The notes under the pieces are model-generated. The model was not told the origin of the DNA. It saw nothing but the letters and a program-made list of their open reading frames with translations, and did no database searches. A program made the translations under genes and the position numbers. From assembly GCF_900186955.1 (NCBI RefSeq), contig NZ_LT906438.1, positions 2,542,001-2,606,000 of the forward strand: a DNA stretch of 64,000 bases. Direction: 5' to 3'. Below, piece after piece: positions 36,055-45,944 of the stretch (the first letter of the stretch is position 1; each line of letters opens with the position of its first letter). Source of the DNA: Bacillus pumilus (GTDB lineage: Bacteria; Bacillota; Bacilli; Bacillales; Bacillaceae).

Positions 36055-36220
36055 CTCAATTGATGTATGTATTATTTACTGTCTTTCTATTCTATCATGT
36101 GCGGTCAATGTTCAAATATCTCTCAAATCTTTTCTTTATTGCCCTCATCTTCTATTGTAAAATGAACTTGAGCCGTCACTTGCAATTGAAGGTAACACAT
36201 ACATAACAAGGGAGAAGATC

Positions 36221-37000
36221 ATGAAAGCCGTATTTTTCGATTTAGATGATACTTTGCTTTGGGATGAAAAAAGCATTCACACCACTTTTCAGGAAACATG
36301 CCGCGAAGCGGAAAAGAAATATGGACTGAATCCAGAAACATTTGAACAGATTGTTCGTGAAGAAGCAAGAAAGCTGTATTCGTCCTATGAAACATATGAT
36401 TATACTGTCATGATCGGAATTAATCCTTTCGAAGGACTGTGGTCCAATTTTAGTGAACCGATTAGCGAAGGCTTTCAAAAATTGAATGCCCTTGCACCAG
36501 AGTATCGCAAGAACGCTTGGACCAATGGCTTAAAAGAAGCAGGAATTGACGATGAGGCATTTGGACAATATTTGGCTGATTTCTTTGCAGCAGAGCGGAG
36601 AAAACGCCCATTTGTCTATGAAGAAACGTACCCTGTTTTAGACCGTCTGAAAGGCAGCTATGAATTGCTACTTTTAACAAACGGAGATCCTAGTCTTCAA
36701 AAGGAAAAACTGGCCGGTGTTCCTGAGCTTGCACCTTATTTTAATGAAATTGTCATTTCAGGAGATTACGGGAAAGGCAAACCTGACCCTAGCATCTTTG
36801 AGCACTGCCTTCAGCTGTTAAATCTAACAAAAGACGATGTGATCATGGTAGGAGATAATCCAAAAACAGATATTCTTGGGGCATCTCGAGCCGGGATTCA
36901 AACCGTTTGGATCAATCGACATGGCAAAAAGAACGAAACAGATGTAACGCCAGATTATGAAATCAAAGACTTACATGAATTGTTTGATATATTAAAATAG
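36221..37000 (+). CDS. ysaA: HAD family hydrolase YsaA
   Basis: Predicted phosphatase of the haloacid dehalogenase superfamily; substrate unknown. The 259 residues contain motif [13 protein letters not shown] at 4-15, motif II LLLTNGD near 147, motif III lysine in [10 protein letters not shown], and motif [15 protein letters not shown] near 206. A helical cap of the C1 type lies between motifs I and II. The ATG follows GGGAGAAG. It is divergent from lytS and convergent with the PAS chemoreceptor gene. Confidence 0.92.
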   Translation: MKAVFFDLDDTLLWDEKSIHTTFQETCREAEKKYGLNPETFEQIVREEARKLYSSYETYDYTVMIGINPFEGLWSNFSEPISEGFQKLNALAPEYRKNAWTNGLKEAGIDDEAFGQYLADFFAAERRKRPFVYEETYPVLDRLKGSYELLLLTNGDPSLQKEKLAGVPELAPYFNEIVISGDYGKGKPDPSIFEHCLQLLNLTKDDVIMVGDNPKTDILGASRAGIQTVWINRHGKKNETDVTPDYEIKDLHELFDILK

Positions 37001-37010
37001 AACAAACGAG

Positions 37011-37047
37011 AAAACACCCTTCTCCTAACGAGATTGGGTGTTTTTTG
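37011..37047. terminator. Bidirectional terminator between ysaA and the chemoreceptor gene
   Basis: AAAACACCC pairs with GGGTGTTTT, with T runs in both orientations. Confidence 0.88.
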
Positions 37048-37057
37048 TGTGCTCAAA

Positions 37058-37978
37058 CTACACAATTCCCGCTAGACTTTGCGCTTGCTTGTCTAAGCTG
37101 CGGGCTGCTTCTCCTACATTCATAAATTCCTCACTTGCCTGCTTTACAAGATCGCGATTTGTAAATACCGTTGTCTTGGCCCGGCTCGTTCCGCTGCTGA
37201 CCTTCTCTACTTCCGCATGAATCGCCTTTACATATTGATCTACTTTGACGATCGCTTCTTTTGCATCAGTTGCAAGCTTTCGAATTTCTGCCGCCACTAC
37301 ACTAAAGCCATTTCCATAGGAACCTGCATGGGCTGCTTCGATCGCCGCATTTAATGCAAGGAGCTGGGTTTGTGAGGAAATGCTGTTAATCGTTGTAGCG
37401 ATGGAACTGATGGACTCTACCTGCTCTGTTAATCCTTCTAGTAAGCTCATATTTTGATCTGTTTCGTTTGCTATATGATCAAAGGAGACATTGACTCTTT
37501 GACTATGCTGGATGCCCACTTCTGCTCGCTCCATTAATTTCGCAGACATGTCCTTTAAATCGCCTACGACCTGTTTCATCGTGCTTTCTCTTTCTGTTAT
37601 GTCTGTTGCGACTTTCACAACACCCACTACGCGTTCCTCTTCATTGCGGACAGGTGTATATGTCGCTTCAAGCCATAAATTGTCACCATTCTTCGTCGTC
37701 CGCTGCACCTTTTCCTGAAAGACTTGCCCCTCTTTCAAACGCTTCCAAAACATTTGATAGCTTGCGTGTTCTGCAATATGAGGAGGACAAAACTGTCTAT
37801 GTTTTAAACCAATCATCTCTTGCTTTGAATATCCCATGGCTTTTGCAAAAATATCATTGACCCATAGCACTTCACCTGTCACATCAAATTCAATCATCGC
37901 CAGTGAGTGTTCCAATGCACGAAGTACTGCTGATCGCTCCAATACTTGTGATGATAAAGTGTTTGTTGTTTTCATCAT
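37058..37978 (-). CDS. Soluble PAS domain methyl-accepting chemotaxis-like protein
   Basis: A 306-residue protein without membrane segments. An N-terminal PAS/PAC module (about residues 15-132, with [22 protein letters not shown] and [29 protein letters not shown]) is joined to a short MCP signalling helix pair with the tip region [16 protein letters not shown]. The tip departs from consensus: the usual AGExGRGFAVVA reads [13 protein letters not shown] prefer the second ATG, at 37978, nine bases after GGGGGT. B. subtilis has ysaA next to thrS, so this is an addition. It probably senses a cytoplasmic or redox signal; ligand and partners are unknown. Confidence 0.85.
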   Translation of the reverse strand: MMKTTNTLSSQVLERSAVLRALEHSLAMIEFDVTGEVLWVNDIFAKAMGYSKQEMIGLKHRQFCPPHIAEHASYQMFWKRLKEGQVFQEKVQRTTKNGDNLWLEATYTPVRNEEERVVGVVKVATDITERESTMKQVVGDLKDMSAKLMERAEVGIQHSQRVNVSFDHIANETDQNMSLLEGLTEQVESISSIATTINSISSQTQLLALNAAIEAAHAGSYGNGFSVVAAEIRKLATDAKEAIVKVDQYVKAIHAEVEKVSSGTSRAKTTVFTNRDLVKQASEEFMNVGEAARSLDKQAQSLAGIV

Positions 37979-38090
37979 CGCTTTCATACCCCCAATTTAA
38001 CTCGAACCAATAGTACATACTTACCCATACTTTCATACTATCTAAACGTATCATTCAAGGGACTGGATCACTAGTGGAGAATTTTTCCCA

Positions 38091-38131
38091 AAAAGAAAAA
38101 GCCAGTGATCTAAGGAGAAAGATCACTGACT
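38091..38131 (-). terminator. Intrinsic terminator of thrS
   Basis: AGTCAGTGATCTT and AGATCACTGGC arms form a long stem followed by TTTTTCTTTTT on the minus strand. Confidence 0.88.
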
Positions 38132-38148
38132 GCTTCGCTTGAAAAAGA

Positions 38149-40089
38149 TTATTTTTTCGCTTCTGCTACTGCATGTTTCACAAAGGCTTCAAGATCCATT
38201 GTTTCTGAATCTTGCTCTCCGTATTTTCTTACATTGACTGCGCCATTTTCTGCTTCTTGATCTCCGACGACTAGCATGTACGGAATCTTTTGCATTTGCG
38301 CTTCTCTAATTTTGTATCCGATTTTTTCATCACGGCTGTCAAGCTCTACACGAAGACCTTCAAGCTGCAAACGTTCTTGTACTTTTTTCGCATAGTCTAA
38401 ATGGACAGAAGGTGAAACCGGGATGACTTGGAATTGTACAGGTGCCAGCCAAGTTGGTAGGGCTCCTTTGTATTCTTCAATTAAGAAGGCAACAAAACGC
38501 TCCATTGTAGAAACAACACCTCTATGAATCACGACTGGACGATGGTGCTTGCCATCTTCTCCGATATATGTGAGATCGAAGCGCTCTGGAAGTAAGAAAT
38601 CAAGCTGTACAGTAGACAGTGTCTCTTCTTTTCCAAGAGCTGTCTTCACTTGAACGTCAAGCTTCGGACCATAAAATGCCGCTTCGCCTTCTGCCTCATA
38701 ATAGTCATGACCAAGCTCGTCCATTGCATCCTTTAGCATCGATTGCGCTTTATTCCACATTGCATCATCGTCGAAATACTTCTCAGTATCTTCTGGATCA
38801 CGGTAAGATAAGCGGAATGTGTAGTCATTCAAGCCAAAGTCTTGATACACTTCTTCAATTAGGCGAACTGTACGAATGAATTCGTCTTTGATTTGATCTG
38901 GACGTACAAAGATATGGGCATCGTTTAATGTCATACCGCGAACACGCTGAAGGCCGGATAAAGCACCTGACATTTCATAACGGTGCATTGTACCAAGCTC
39001 TGCAATACGAATTGGCAATTCGCGATAGCTATGCGGCTCGTTTTTGTAAATCATCATATGGTGAGGACAGTTCATCGGACGAAGAACAAGATCTTCGTTG
39101 TCCATTTCCATCACAGGGAACATGTCTTCTTGATAATGCGCCCAGTGCCCTGATGTTTTATACAATTCAACATTTGCAAGAACTGGTGTATACACATGCT
39201 CATAACCAAGGCGTACTTCTTTATCGACAATGTAACGCTCAATAACGCGGCGGATCGTTGCGCCTTTTGGCAACCAAAGCGGTAGACCTTGACCTACCTT
39301 TTGAGAGTTCGCAAACAGTTTCAGCTCTTTTCCTAGTTTACGGTGATCGCGTTCTTTCGCTTCTTCAAGCAGGCGTAGATGCTCATTTAGATCATCTTTG
39401 CTGAAGAAAGCTGTACCGTAAATACGCTGAAGCATTTGATTGTTGCTGTCACCTCTCCAGTATGCACCTGCAAGGCTTAACAGTTTAAACTCTTTGATTT
39501 TCCCTGTTGATGACAAGTGAATGCCGCGGCAGAGGTCAAAGAATTCACCCTGCTCATAAATCGTGACAGCTTCACCTTCTGGAATCGCCTCTAACAGCTC
39601 AAGCTTTAATTGATCACCAATCGCTTCAAAGCGTTTTTTCGCTTCTTCTCTTGATACTTCAATTCGCTCGATTGGCAGATTGCTGTTAATGATTTTTTTC
39701 ATTTCTTTTTCAATCTTTGGTAAATCTTCCGGTGTGATGGCAACATCGATGTCCACATCGTAGTAGAAGCCATTTTCAATCACAGGACCTACGCCAAACT
39801 GAACGTGATGCTCTTTTCCATACAGGCGTTTGATTGCCTGTGCTAGCAAATGAGCTGTGCTGTGGCGCATAATGTCGAGTGCTTCATCACTTTTATCTGT
39901 GATGATCTCAATTGTTCCACTTTCTAGTAGCGGCGTACGCAGATCTATTTCTTTGCCGTTCAATTTACCGGCAAGCGCTTTTTTCTTTAGGCCTGGGCTA
40001 ATTGATGCCGCGATGTCTTCTGTTGTAGCTGTTTTGTCAAACTCCTTGACTGCTCCATCTGGAAATGTAAGTTGAATTTGTTCTGACAT
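38149..40089 (-). CDS. thrS: Threonyl-tRNA synthetase
   Basis: Charges tRNA-Thr and edits mischarged serine. The 646 residues contain the TGS domain (about 1-63), the editing domain with [16 protein letters not shown] and [12 protein letters not shown], the class II core with zinc-site Cys/His residues (MNCPHHM and later HRGV), and an anticodon-binding domain ([21 protein letters not shown]). It is monocistronic behind a threonine T-box. Confidence 0.98.
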   Translation of the reverse strand: MSEQIQLTFPDGAVKEFDKTATTEDIAASISPGLKKKALAGKLNGKEIDLRTPLLESGTIEIITDKSDEALDIMRHSTAHLLAQAIKRLYGKEHHVQFGVGPVIENGFYYDVDIDVAITPEDLPKIEKEMKKIINSNLPIERIEVSREEAKKRFEAIGDQLKLELLEAIPEGEAVTIYEQGEFFDLCRGIHLSSTGKIKEFKLLSLAGAYWRGDSNNQMLQRIYGTAFFSKDDLNEHLRLLEEAKERDHRKLGKELKLFANSQKVGQGLPLWLPKGATIRRVIERYIVDKEVRLGYEHVYTPVLANVELYKTSGHWAHYQEDMFPVMEMDNEDLVLRPMNCPHHMMIYKNEPHSYRELPIRIAELGTMHRYEMSGALSGLQRVRGMTLNDAHIFVRPDQIKDEFIRTVRLIEEVYQDFGLNDYTFRLSYRDPEDTEKYFDDDAMWNKAQSMLKDAMDELGHDYYEAEGEAAFYGPKLDVQVKTALGKEETLSTVQLDFLLPERFDLTYIGEDGKHHRPVVIHRGVVSTMERFVAFLIEEYKGALPTWLAPVQFQVIPVSPSVHLDYAKKVQERLQLEGLRVELDSRDEKIGYKIREAQMQKIPYMLVVGDQEAENGAVNVRKYGEQDSETMDLEAFVKHAVAEAKK

Positions 40090-40117
40090 CTCTGGTCACT
40101 CCTTTTTTTGGCAATAT

Positions 40118-40147
40118 AAAAACCCCGCCCCCTGGAAAGGGACGAGG
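40118..40147 (-). terminator. T-box terminator of thrS
   Basis: CCTCGTCCC and GGGGGCGGGG arms (with G-T pairs), then five T. The 5' arm competes with the T-box antiterminator. Confidence 0.88.
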
Positions 40148-40395
40148 TTGAATAAAACGGAATCGTGGTTCCACCCTTTTTCCCGTATTTGCAGCTTACT
40201 TTTTCATAAGCAAACACGGCTTGTGGTTCGATAACGGGAATTCCCGTCAGCCATTACTAAAACGTTCACAGCTGATGTTCAAAGGTGGTAAAGCAAATGG
40301 TCCTCTGCTAGGAAGCTTTCAGCCGCGGCTTCCCTCTCTTTAAGCGGGTGTTCATTTGTTCATGTCCTTATCAATACGGTCTTTGTATGAAGTTA
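40118..40395 (-). promoter_or_regulatory. T-box riboswitch (tRNA-Thr) controlling thrS
   Basis: The leader has the T-box GGGTGGAACCACG at 40164-40176, the terminator, and a stem I with an AGAGAGGGAAGCC region. An ACC triplet, present twice in tandem at 40284-40289 on the 3' side of stem I, can act as the threonine specifier. The 337-base gap between thrS and ytxC is explained by this leader. Confidence 0.95.
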
Positions 40396-40401
40396 CACCG
40401 T

Positions 40402-40430
40402 ATTATAAAACGTTTTTTCGTGAAAATCAA
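40402..40430 (-). promoter_or_regulatory. Sigma-A promoter of the thrS leader
   Basis: TTGATT, 17 bases, perfect TATAAT. The -35 overlaps the ytxC stop codon. Confidence 0.85.
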
Positions 40431-41296
40431 GAAAGCTTTTCACTTTTCTGTTCCAAATGGTCATGGACAAATTGAACATTGTGTTCTTGAAATGAATGAG
40501 CCGGGAATACCTCGACCCTTTCTTGAAAAATATTTTGAATGGTCTGTACCATCGAGTGACCTGTATCATTTGTAAACAGGTCAATCTTTTTGGGCGCTAT
40601 GGATACGAGTGGTGCAATCAGCTGCGAATCAATATACATTGGATGCTCTCTTACAAACTGTCTGTCTATGTATTGTTTTTGATCACGCTCAGAAGCGTAC
40701 CGAAATTCCCAAATCATCAGGCGATCCTGATGCACAACATGTACTTTTTCGAGCTTCGGTTCTTTTGCCATCACATAGTCTCGAAGCGATTGAATGAAGT
40801 TTTGATATTCTTGTTCCATTTTGTATTCTTCAATGGAGACTTCAACATAGTTCTTCAGCCTCCTGTCATACTCTGACAGTCTGAATGTCATAAATGAACC
40901 AATTGAAAAAATACCTTGCTGTAAAGAAATCGTCTCGAGCTCCTTTGTTAACAGGGCTTCTCTTGACGGTTCTTGATGAATGCCGGGAATATCATCTAAA
41001 TCCCCGTTCATGATGCTGTGGGCAATTGAAAGAATTTGGTGCTGCTCTTCAGGATCTTTAAATAAATACGTGTTTTCAAGAATGCTGCGCATGCGCTCAT
41101 TTTCTTTGCATTCCAAAAAAAAGTGAACCAGTAATGGCCGCACAATGGACTCAAGTCCTTCCTTTGATTCCTTCACCTCTATGAGAAGCCGGTCTTTCCC
41201 TTGTTGAATTGACATGTGATGCCGACTGTCCAAGTGTTCAGCAAGATGTAAAAAAGCGGCGGTATCATATTCATCTTCAAAGATTATTTCAAGCAT
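40427..41296 (-). CDS. ytxC: YtxC family sporulation-associated protein
   Basis: A 289-residue soluble protein with the YtxC-like features LEIIFEDEYDTAAFLHL, FMTFRLSEYDRRLKNYVEVSIEEYKMEQEYQNFI and the C-terminal PLVSIAPKKIDLFTN ... FQERVEVF. The start at 41296 lies eight bases after GGGGGG; the upstream alternative has no ribosome-binding site. Members are found in spore formers, but the biochemical role is unknown. It lies between thrS and ytxB as in B. subtilis. Confidence 0.9.
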   Translation of the reverse strand: MLEIIFEDEYDTAAFLHLAEHLDSRHHMSIQQGKDRLLIEVKESKEGLESIVRPLLVHFFLECKENERMRSILENTYLFKDPEEQHQILSIAHSIMNGDLDDIPGIHQEPSREALLTKELETISLQQGIFSIGSFMTFRLSEYDRRLKNYVEVSIEEYKMEQEYQNFIQSLRDYVMAKEPKLEKVHVVHQDRLMIWEFRYASERDQKQYIDRQFVREHPMYIDSQLIAPLVSIAPKKIDLFTNDTGHSMVQTIQNIFQERVEVFPAHSFQEHNVQFVHDHLEQKSEKLS

Positions 41297-41343
41297 GTTT
41301 GTCCCCCCTAACGACATCTGTTACATATATATGGGGAGAACAT

Positions 41344-41377
41344 AAAAAATAGACGCCTAAAATAAATCAGGCATCTT
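41344..41377 (-). terminator. Intrinsic terminator of ytxB
   Basis: GATGCCT and AGGCGTC arms with a ten-base loop, followed by TATTTTTTAT. It overlaps the ytxB stop codon. Confidence 0.8.
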
Positions 41378-41995
41378 TCTTTTTAAAATGAGCGGAACTG
41401 AGATAAAGATTAGATAAATCAAACAAACGATTGCTAAAGCGGCATAATTGCCGCTGACAAAGCTTGAGCCAAGGACATTTAATGCAACTGTACCCGGTAT
41501 TAAGCCTAAAAAGGTAGCTGCCGTAAATGCACGATAATTTGCACGTGAAGCTGCTGCCGCATAGCTGACAAAGTCAAAATGGATTGGGGCAATTCGCAAT
41601 AACAAAATGTAAAGAAACCCATGCTCCTGAATGCGGGACGTCACCGCTTTCAGCTTCCGGCTGCTTGATTGTGTTTCCTTCTTTTTTGCACGAAAGGTTG
41701 TGGCAAGCAGGAAGGAGCATGTTGCTCCGGCGGTAGCACCAACGAGGGCATAAATCGTCCCAAGAACACTGCCAAATGCCAAACCTGCTGCCAGCGAAAA
41801 AACCGTAATAGGGACGAGAACAAACGGGCGAAAAAGAGATAAGAAAAGAAAAACAAAGGGTGCCAGCATCCCAAATTGAAGCACCCAATTTTTCACATCT
41901 TTTGGCGCCAGCTGAAGATGCTGTTTGTTCAGCCACCAAAGTAAAACAGCGAGACCTGCAATCACGAGAAAAAGCAGCCATTTTCTTTTGTTCAT
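41357..41995 (-). CDS. ytxB: TVP38/TMEM64 (SNARE-associated) family membrane protein YtxB
   Basis: A 212-residue protein with about five hydrophobic segments and the family core FVLVPITVFSLAAGLAFGSVLGTIYALVGATAGA, followed by RIAPIHFDFVSYAAAASR. The family is linked to lipid scrambling and membrane homeostasis; the substrate here is unknown. The ATG at 41995 follows AAGGAGGAG. It is downstream of dnaI, with 33 bases between. Confidence 0.9.
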   Translation of the reverse strand: MNKRKWLLFLVIAGLAVLLWWLNKQHLQLAPKDVKNWVLQFGMLAPFVFLFLSLFRPFVLVPITVFSLAAGLAFGSVLGTIYALVGATAGATCSFLLATTFRAKKKETQSSSRKLKAVTSRIQEHGFLYILLLRIAPIHFDFVSYAAAASRANYRAFTAATFLGLIPGTVALNVLGSSFVSGNYAALAIVCLIYLIFISVPLILKRKMPDLF

Positions 41996-42028
41996 TTCAT
42001 TTGCTCCTCCTTCAGGTGATAGACGCTT

Positions 42029-42958
42029 TTATAAATGACGGCGGTTTTCTCCTTCGAGCAAGACTGCCTCTGCTAAATAGAGAATCCGTTCCATTAAACG
42101 AGCGGCTTTGACCTCTTCTTTTTCCCCGCGCTGTGAGTACGTAAAGTGATGCTTCAGTTCACTTGGTGAGAAATTAGAAGAGAAGAAAGTCGGCAGCTGC
42201 TCTGCCATACGGTATTGTAAAATCGTTCCGAGTAGTTCATCTCGAACCCAGCTTGTCATCGACTCTGCCCCAATATCATCAAGCATTAAAATAGGGGTGG
42301 ATTTGACCATGTTCAGTTTTGATTCTAGTGTATGATCGGCTAACGAATTTTTTAGCTCTCTCACAAATTCAGGCACGTACACAAGGAGAGATGGGTATTC
42401 CTTCTCCGCTAACTGCTGCGCAATGGCTGCCAGAATATACGTTTTTCCTACTCCAAACTTTCCGTGTAAATATAAGCCCTTCCCTTTGCCCGTCTCATCA
42501 TAGCTTTGCAGGAATTGCCCTACTTTTTGAATGACTTCCTGTCTTCCCACAACGTTCAAATCAGCGAACGTCGCTTGAAGAACATTTTGCGGAATGTACA
42601 TGCTTTTCATGAGCTCTTGCTGTTTTTTCTGTCTGTCGAGCCGCAGCTTGACTGGACAAGGGGAATATTCAATATCAATACTCTGACCTTTGATCACAAG
42701 CTTCGGGTGATAACCGTCTAAAATCGCATTGACGTTCTCTTCATCTAAGCAATATGAACAGCCCTTCGACTGCTGCACATATTCAAAAAGCCGGTTCAAG
42801 CTGCGATTGATCATGTCTTCGTGTATGTCTTCTTGGTGCTCCTGTAAAAAGGCTTTTACATCTTCATCAGATAACACACTCTCTTTAATCTGATTGTATC
42901 TCACACGAAAATCTACGCGCCCTTTTAGCTGTTCAAATGAACGACCGATCGGTTTCAT
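42029..42958 (-). CDS. dnaI: Primosomal protein DnaI (helicase loader)
   Basis: AAA+ ATPase that loads the replicative helicase at oriC and restarted forks. I choose the ATG at 42958 (MKPIGRSFEQL), which has the proper distance from GAGGTGAG, giving 309 residues against 311 in B. subtilis. The N-terminal zinc region (CSYCLDEENVNAILDGYHPK with a later Cys) is followed by Walker A LHGKFGVGKTYILAAIA near residue 167, Walker B PILMLDDIGAES and sensor FFSSNFSPSEL. It follows dnaB by 17 bases. Confidence 0.95.
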   Translation of the reverse strand: MKPIGRSFEQLKGRVDFRVRYNQIKESVLSDEDVKAFLQEHQEDIHEDMINRSLNRLFEYVQQSKGCSYCLDEENVNAILDGYHPKLVIKGQSIDIEYSPCPVKLRLDRQKKQQELMKSMYIPQNVLQATFADLNVVGRQEVIQKVGQFLQSYDETGKGKGLYLHGKFGVGKTYILAAIAQQLAEKEYPSLLVYVPEFVRELKNSLADHTLESKLNMVKSTPILMLDDIGAESMTSWVRDELLGTILQYRMAEQLPTFFSSNFSPSELKHHFTYSQRGEKEEVKAARLMERILYLAEAVLLEGENRRHL

Positions 42959-42975
42959 CCTCATCTCACCTCATC

Positions 42976-44400
42976 TTAATGTGCATTGTACTTTTTCATA
43001 TTTTTAAACTGATCTAACAGTTTTTCTTTTTCTCGTTCGAGGTCTTCTGTCGACAGGCTGTCTGTTTGTTCTTTTGCTGGCTGTTCTTTCGTTTCGGTTT
43101 CTTTCATCCAGTCAGGAAGCTTCTCTTCACGGACAACTTTCCCTGATCCGTATGTGCTACGCTGCTTTTTCTGCTGCGCCCACTCTGTCATTTGCCTGTT
43201 CTCTTCTTTGGCCATTTTCATGGCCGCCGCTACGGTTTTAATTTTCTTTCTCACCCAATGAGCGGCGATTTTTTGCATATATGTTTTCGACAGCTTCATA
43301 TCTGTTTTCAATAATGTATAGTAGATCAAAACGTTCATGACACCTGGCTCTAGCTGTTGCTCAAGCATAATATCTTCGACAATTCTTAAGTCGGCATATG
43401 TTGGCTCAATGCCGTCAGCCATATCTTTTAGCAGCTCCCTAGGCGAAATATGATCAAGCTTTTCAATCAATTTGGCATCCGTCGTATCTGCCACTGGCGC
43501 TTTTGAAGCATCTTGACGCAAGTGTCTCGGCTGTTTTTGATCAATGAGTTTTGGCTGCTCGCCTCTGTATTCAATTTGGTACCAGTCTCTTGCCGCTTTT
43601 CTCAGCTCTTCTGTTGAGATCATTTGATCCGAACCACAGGCGCCTGCTACAATATTTTGCATTTGAAGCGGGGTGATGCCGTATACAACGGCTAACTTCT
43701 TAATGGTTTCTTTCACCTGCTTTGTCAAAGCCTTTCTTGGAATCATCATATCAGACATGCCTGCTAACAATAAATCGAAATCAAAGGATTCGTCTGAGAG
43801 AGGAGCCGGCTGACTCGATCCAACGGTCACATATTCATAGCCCTGATCAAGTGATGACGCCTGATTGATTTCTTCTGTCATCCTGCGTTCACCTGGCTGC
43901 AATACGTGAAAAACTTCTTCAAACGACCGCGAGATGTTCTTTGCCTCTGCCGGAACACCGGGATATGAGAAATAATCACGAAGCTGCATATATTTCGCTT
44001 TCTCTACACGATGGTACAGCAGAACATTCAGCATACCATCTTGGAAAAACTCATCTGGTCTTAACGGCGGCACAAGCTCATATGTAAACAGTCTGCCTTC
44101 TTCCGTTTCCTGTTCATATGTGCGGAGTAATCCAATCGCTTCAAGCTTTAAACGTTCCTCAAAAATATCATTCAAATTCGTTTGCAGCATGACCATGAGC
44201 TGCCGATGAGGTGCGGGTTTGCCCCACATACGATTTTGTTCCAGCTCTCCCCACAGCGTCATATATAAGCTGAAAGCGGACATGCCTATAAGCGGCTGAT
44301 ATAAAAGAGTGATGAGCTGTCTATCGATGTCACCGAGCAATGAAGCGCTTTTGACGACATACGGATCGACGGCTAGCACTTCCTTCCAATGCTCTGTCAT
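42976..44400 (-). CDS. dnaB: Replication initiation and membrane attachment protein DnaB
   Basis: Initiation protein that works with DnaD and DnaI to load helicase (not the helicase itself, which is DnaC in Bacillus). The 474 residues have a DnaD-like winged-helix N-terminal domain (YQPLIGMSAFSLYMTLW), a central region and a C-terminal DDBH2-type helical domain (EDIMLEQQLEPGVMNVLIYYTLLKTDMKL), with a charged tail. The start at 44400 follows GGGGAGGA. It lies after nrdR and a terminator. Confidence 0.95.
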   Translation of the reverse strand: MTEHWKEVLAVDPYVVKSASLLGDIDRQLITLLYQPLIGMSAFSLYMTLWGELEQNRMWGKPAPHRQLMVMLQTNLNDIFEERLKLEAIGLLRTYEQETEEGRLFTYELVPPLRPDEFFQDGMLNVLLYHRVEKAKYMQLRDYFSYPGVPAEAKNISRSFEEVFHVLQPGERRMTEEINQASSLDQGYEYVTVGSSQPAPLSDESFDFDLLLAGMSDMMIPRKALTKQVKETIKKLAVVYGITPLQMQNIVAGACGSDQMISTEELRKAARDWYQIEYRGEQPKLIDQKQPRHLRQDASKAPVADTTDAKLIEKLDHISPRELLKDMADGIEPTYADLRIVEDIMLEQQLEPGVMNVLIYYTLLKTDMKLSKTYMQKIAAHWVRKKIKTVAAAMKMAKEENRQMTEWAQQKKQRSTYGSGKVVREEKLPDWMKETETKEQPAKEQTDSLSTEDLEREKEKLLDQFKNMKKYNAH

Positions 44401-44471
44401 ATGCTGATCCTCCCCATGAATTGCAATTGTTTCTATTGTACACCCTTTTTGCGTTTTACGCTTTACGCAGG

Positions 44472-44505
44472 AAAAAGAGCATGAAGTATCTTCAGCTCTT
44501 TTTTA
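44472..44505 (-). terminator. Intrinsic terminator of nrdR
   Basis: AAGAGC-TGAAG and CTTCA-TGCTCTT arms, then TTTTTCC; it overlaps the nrdR stop codon. Confidence 0.8.
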
Positions 44506-44961
44506 GCGTTCTTTCTTTAATAAATCTTTTAATTCATCAATAAAGACGTTGATATCTTTAAACTGCCGGTAAACGGAGGCAAACCTGACGTAAGACACTT
44601 CATCAATTTTTGCCAGCTCGTCCATCACCATTTCACCTACAAGCTCACTTTTCACTTCTGACATACCTTGATTACGCAGTTCTTTTTCAATATTAAAGCA
44701 GACATCCTCCAGCTGCTTTAAAGCAACAGGTCGCTTTTCACATGCTTTAATGAGTCCTCTCAGCATCTTTTCGCGGCTGAATTCTTCTCGAATTCCTTCT
44801 TTTTTCACCACAATCAGTGGTAATTCTTCTAATTTCTCAAACGTCGTAAAGCGATATTGGCAGCTTTCGCACTCTCTTCTACGACGGATGGATTTCCCTT
44901 CATCTACTGGTCTTGAATCAAGCACCCTTGTGCCAAGGTGCTGACATGTGGGACATTTCAT
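44503..44961 (-). CDS. nrdR: Transcriptional repressor NrdR
   Basis: ATP/dATP-sensing repressor of ribonucleotide reductase genes. The 152 residues have an N-terminal zinc ribbon, with CPTC at 3-6 and CESC at about 31-34, and an ATP-cone domain ([30 protein letters not shown]). It lies directly upstream of dnaB-dnaI, as in B. subtilis. The targets are not in this window. Confidence 0.97.
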   Translation of the reverse strand: MKCPTCQHLGTRVLDSRPVDEGKSIRRRRECESCQYRFTTFEKLEELPLIVVKKEGIREEFSREKMLRGLIKACEKRPVALKQLEDVCFNIEKELRNQGMSEVKSELVGEMVMDELAKIDEVSYVRFASVYRQFKDINVFIDELKDLLKKER

Positions 44962-44965
44962 TTCA

Positions 44966-45352
44966 TCAGCTCCGATCTATTCTTGGAAGTTGTTTGTCTA
45001 GTTCATCATAAAGGGAAAAAACCGTTTTCTCACTATAGCCAAAATCTGTTGGCAAGGCTGTTTCTGTTGTCACATTAAAATCGACAGCTGTTTCAAAAGG
45101 ACGAATTGAAATGACAGTCGCTACGAGAAAGGCTTTTTTCGGCATACTGATGTTTGCGCTGATTTCACCTCGTTCTGCTGAAACAGATGTCACTTGATAG
45201 GAAGCGTGCCCAGAAAGCATGGCTTCCACCGCTTGAAAAACTTGCGCATTCGTCGATTTGTAGTAATGGCTTTTCAGTTCTGACACTGGATGCTCGTCAG
45301 ATGTTTCTGTATGGTTTGACATGAACCGTTTGAACTTTTGTCCTAAAATCAT
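44966..45352 (-). CDS. Hypothetical cytosolic protein, 128 residues
   Basis: Not recognised with confidence. It is soluble, with a mixed alpha/beta pattern: [34 protein letters not shown], then strands [23 protein letters not shown]. It resembles small proteins annotated simply as cytosolic protein in Bacillus. The ATG at 45352 follows AAAGGGGATA. It ends four bases before nrdR begins, so the two are probably cotranscribed. Confidence 0.75.
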   Translation of the reverse strand: MILGQKFKRFMSNHTETSDEHPVSELKSHYYKSTNAQVFQAVEAMLSGHASYQVTSVSAERGEISANISMPKKAFLVATVISIRPFETAVDFNVTTETALPTDFGYSEKTVFSLYDELDKQLPRIDRS

Positions 45353-45394
45353 CTACGTATCCCCTTTGCCATAATGCCTCTTCTTTATTTTATA

Positions 45395-45424
45395 AAAAAA
45401 ACCTTTGTTTTCCTAGAACAAAAG
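45395..45424 (-). terminator. Second terminator downstream of speD
   Basis: CTTTTGTT and AACAAAGG arms around CTAGG(A), followed by eight T on the minus strand, between the speD terminator and the unknown 128-residue gene. Confidence 0.75.
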
Positions 45425-45471
45425 TATAGGCAAGTTGGGGAATGTTGGATTTTCTCTATCAAACAAATATA

Positions 45472-45516
45472 AAAAGGAGCATAACACAAAGGCATTTCAA
45501 TGCTTTTGGCCAGCTC
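45472..45516 (-). terminator. Terminator-like structure after speD
   Basis: GGAGC and GCTCC arms enclose an inner GCATT/AATGC stem, followed by TTTTTATA on the minus strand, 23 bases after speD. Confidence 0.6.
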
Positions 45517-45538
45517 CCATTGCGATCTTTTTTTATGT

Positions 45539-45922
45539 TTACAGTGCTTTGGCTTGCGCCTGTTTCACTTGTACAGGTCCCATGCCTCGAGGAATTTCAA
45601 TGTTTTCTCTTGTTTCAGCACCTAATTCATCTCCGATATGATCTGCTGCGATATTCGGATCTAGGTCGCCGCAAGTATAAACATCTATGCTCGCATAACC
45701 ATGTTCAGGAAAGCTGTGAATTGTCAGATGAGATTCAGAAATAATGACAACTCCACTTACTCCTTGAGGTGCAAATTTGTGAAAAGCAACCTCTCTTACT
45801 TCAGCTCCTGATTTCAAAGCTGCATTTACAAACGTTTTTTCAATAAAATCCATGTCGTTCAGTTTATCACAGTCGCATCCCCATAGCTCGGAGATAACGT
45901 GACGTCCGATTGTTTCCATCAT
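45539..45922 (-). CDS. speD: S-adenosylmethionine decarboxylase proenzyme
   Basis: Makes decarboxylated SAM, the aminopropyl donor for spermidine. The 127-residue prokaryotic-type proenzyme contains [18 protein letters not shown]; self-cleavage between Glu63 and Ser64 would create the pyruvoyl cofactor. [13 protein letters not shown] and [10 protein letters not shown] are also conserved. Two adjacent ATGs (45922, 45919) follow GGGGGG; either could be used. It lies downstream of gapB with its own good promoter and a structured leader. Confidence 0.97.
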   Translation of the reverse strand: MMETIGRHVISELWGCDCDKLNDMDFIEKTFVNAALKSGAEVREVAFHKFAPQGVSGVVIISESHLTIHSFPEHGYASIDVYTCGDLDPNIAADHIGDELGAETRENIEIPRGMGPVQVKQAQAKAL

Positions 45923-45944
45923 GGACCCCCCTTAAACAAGAATG

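Noticed and set aside
36155..36220. Possible promoter TAAAAT upstream of ysaA
   Set aside because: No -35 at acceptable spacing and no proper extended -10; left unannotated.
44400..44460. TACAAT sequence upstream of dnaB as a -10
   Set aside because: No -35 is recognisable 16-18 bases upstream, so the promoter could not be supported.
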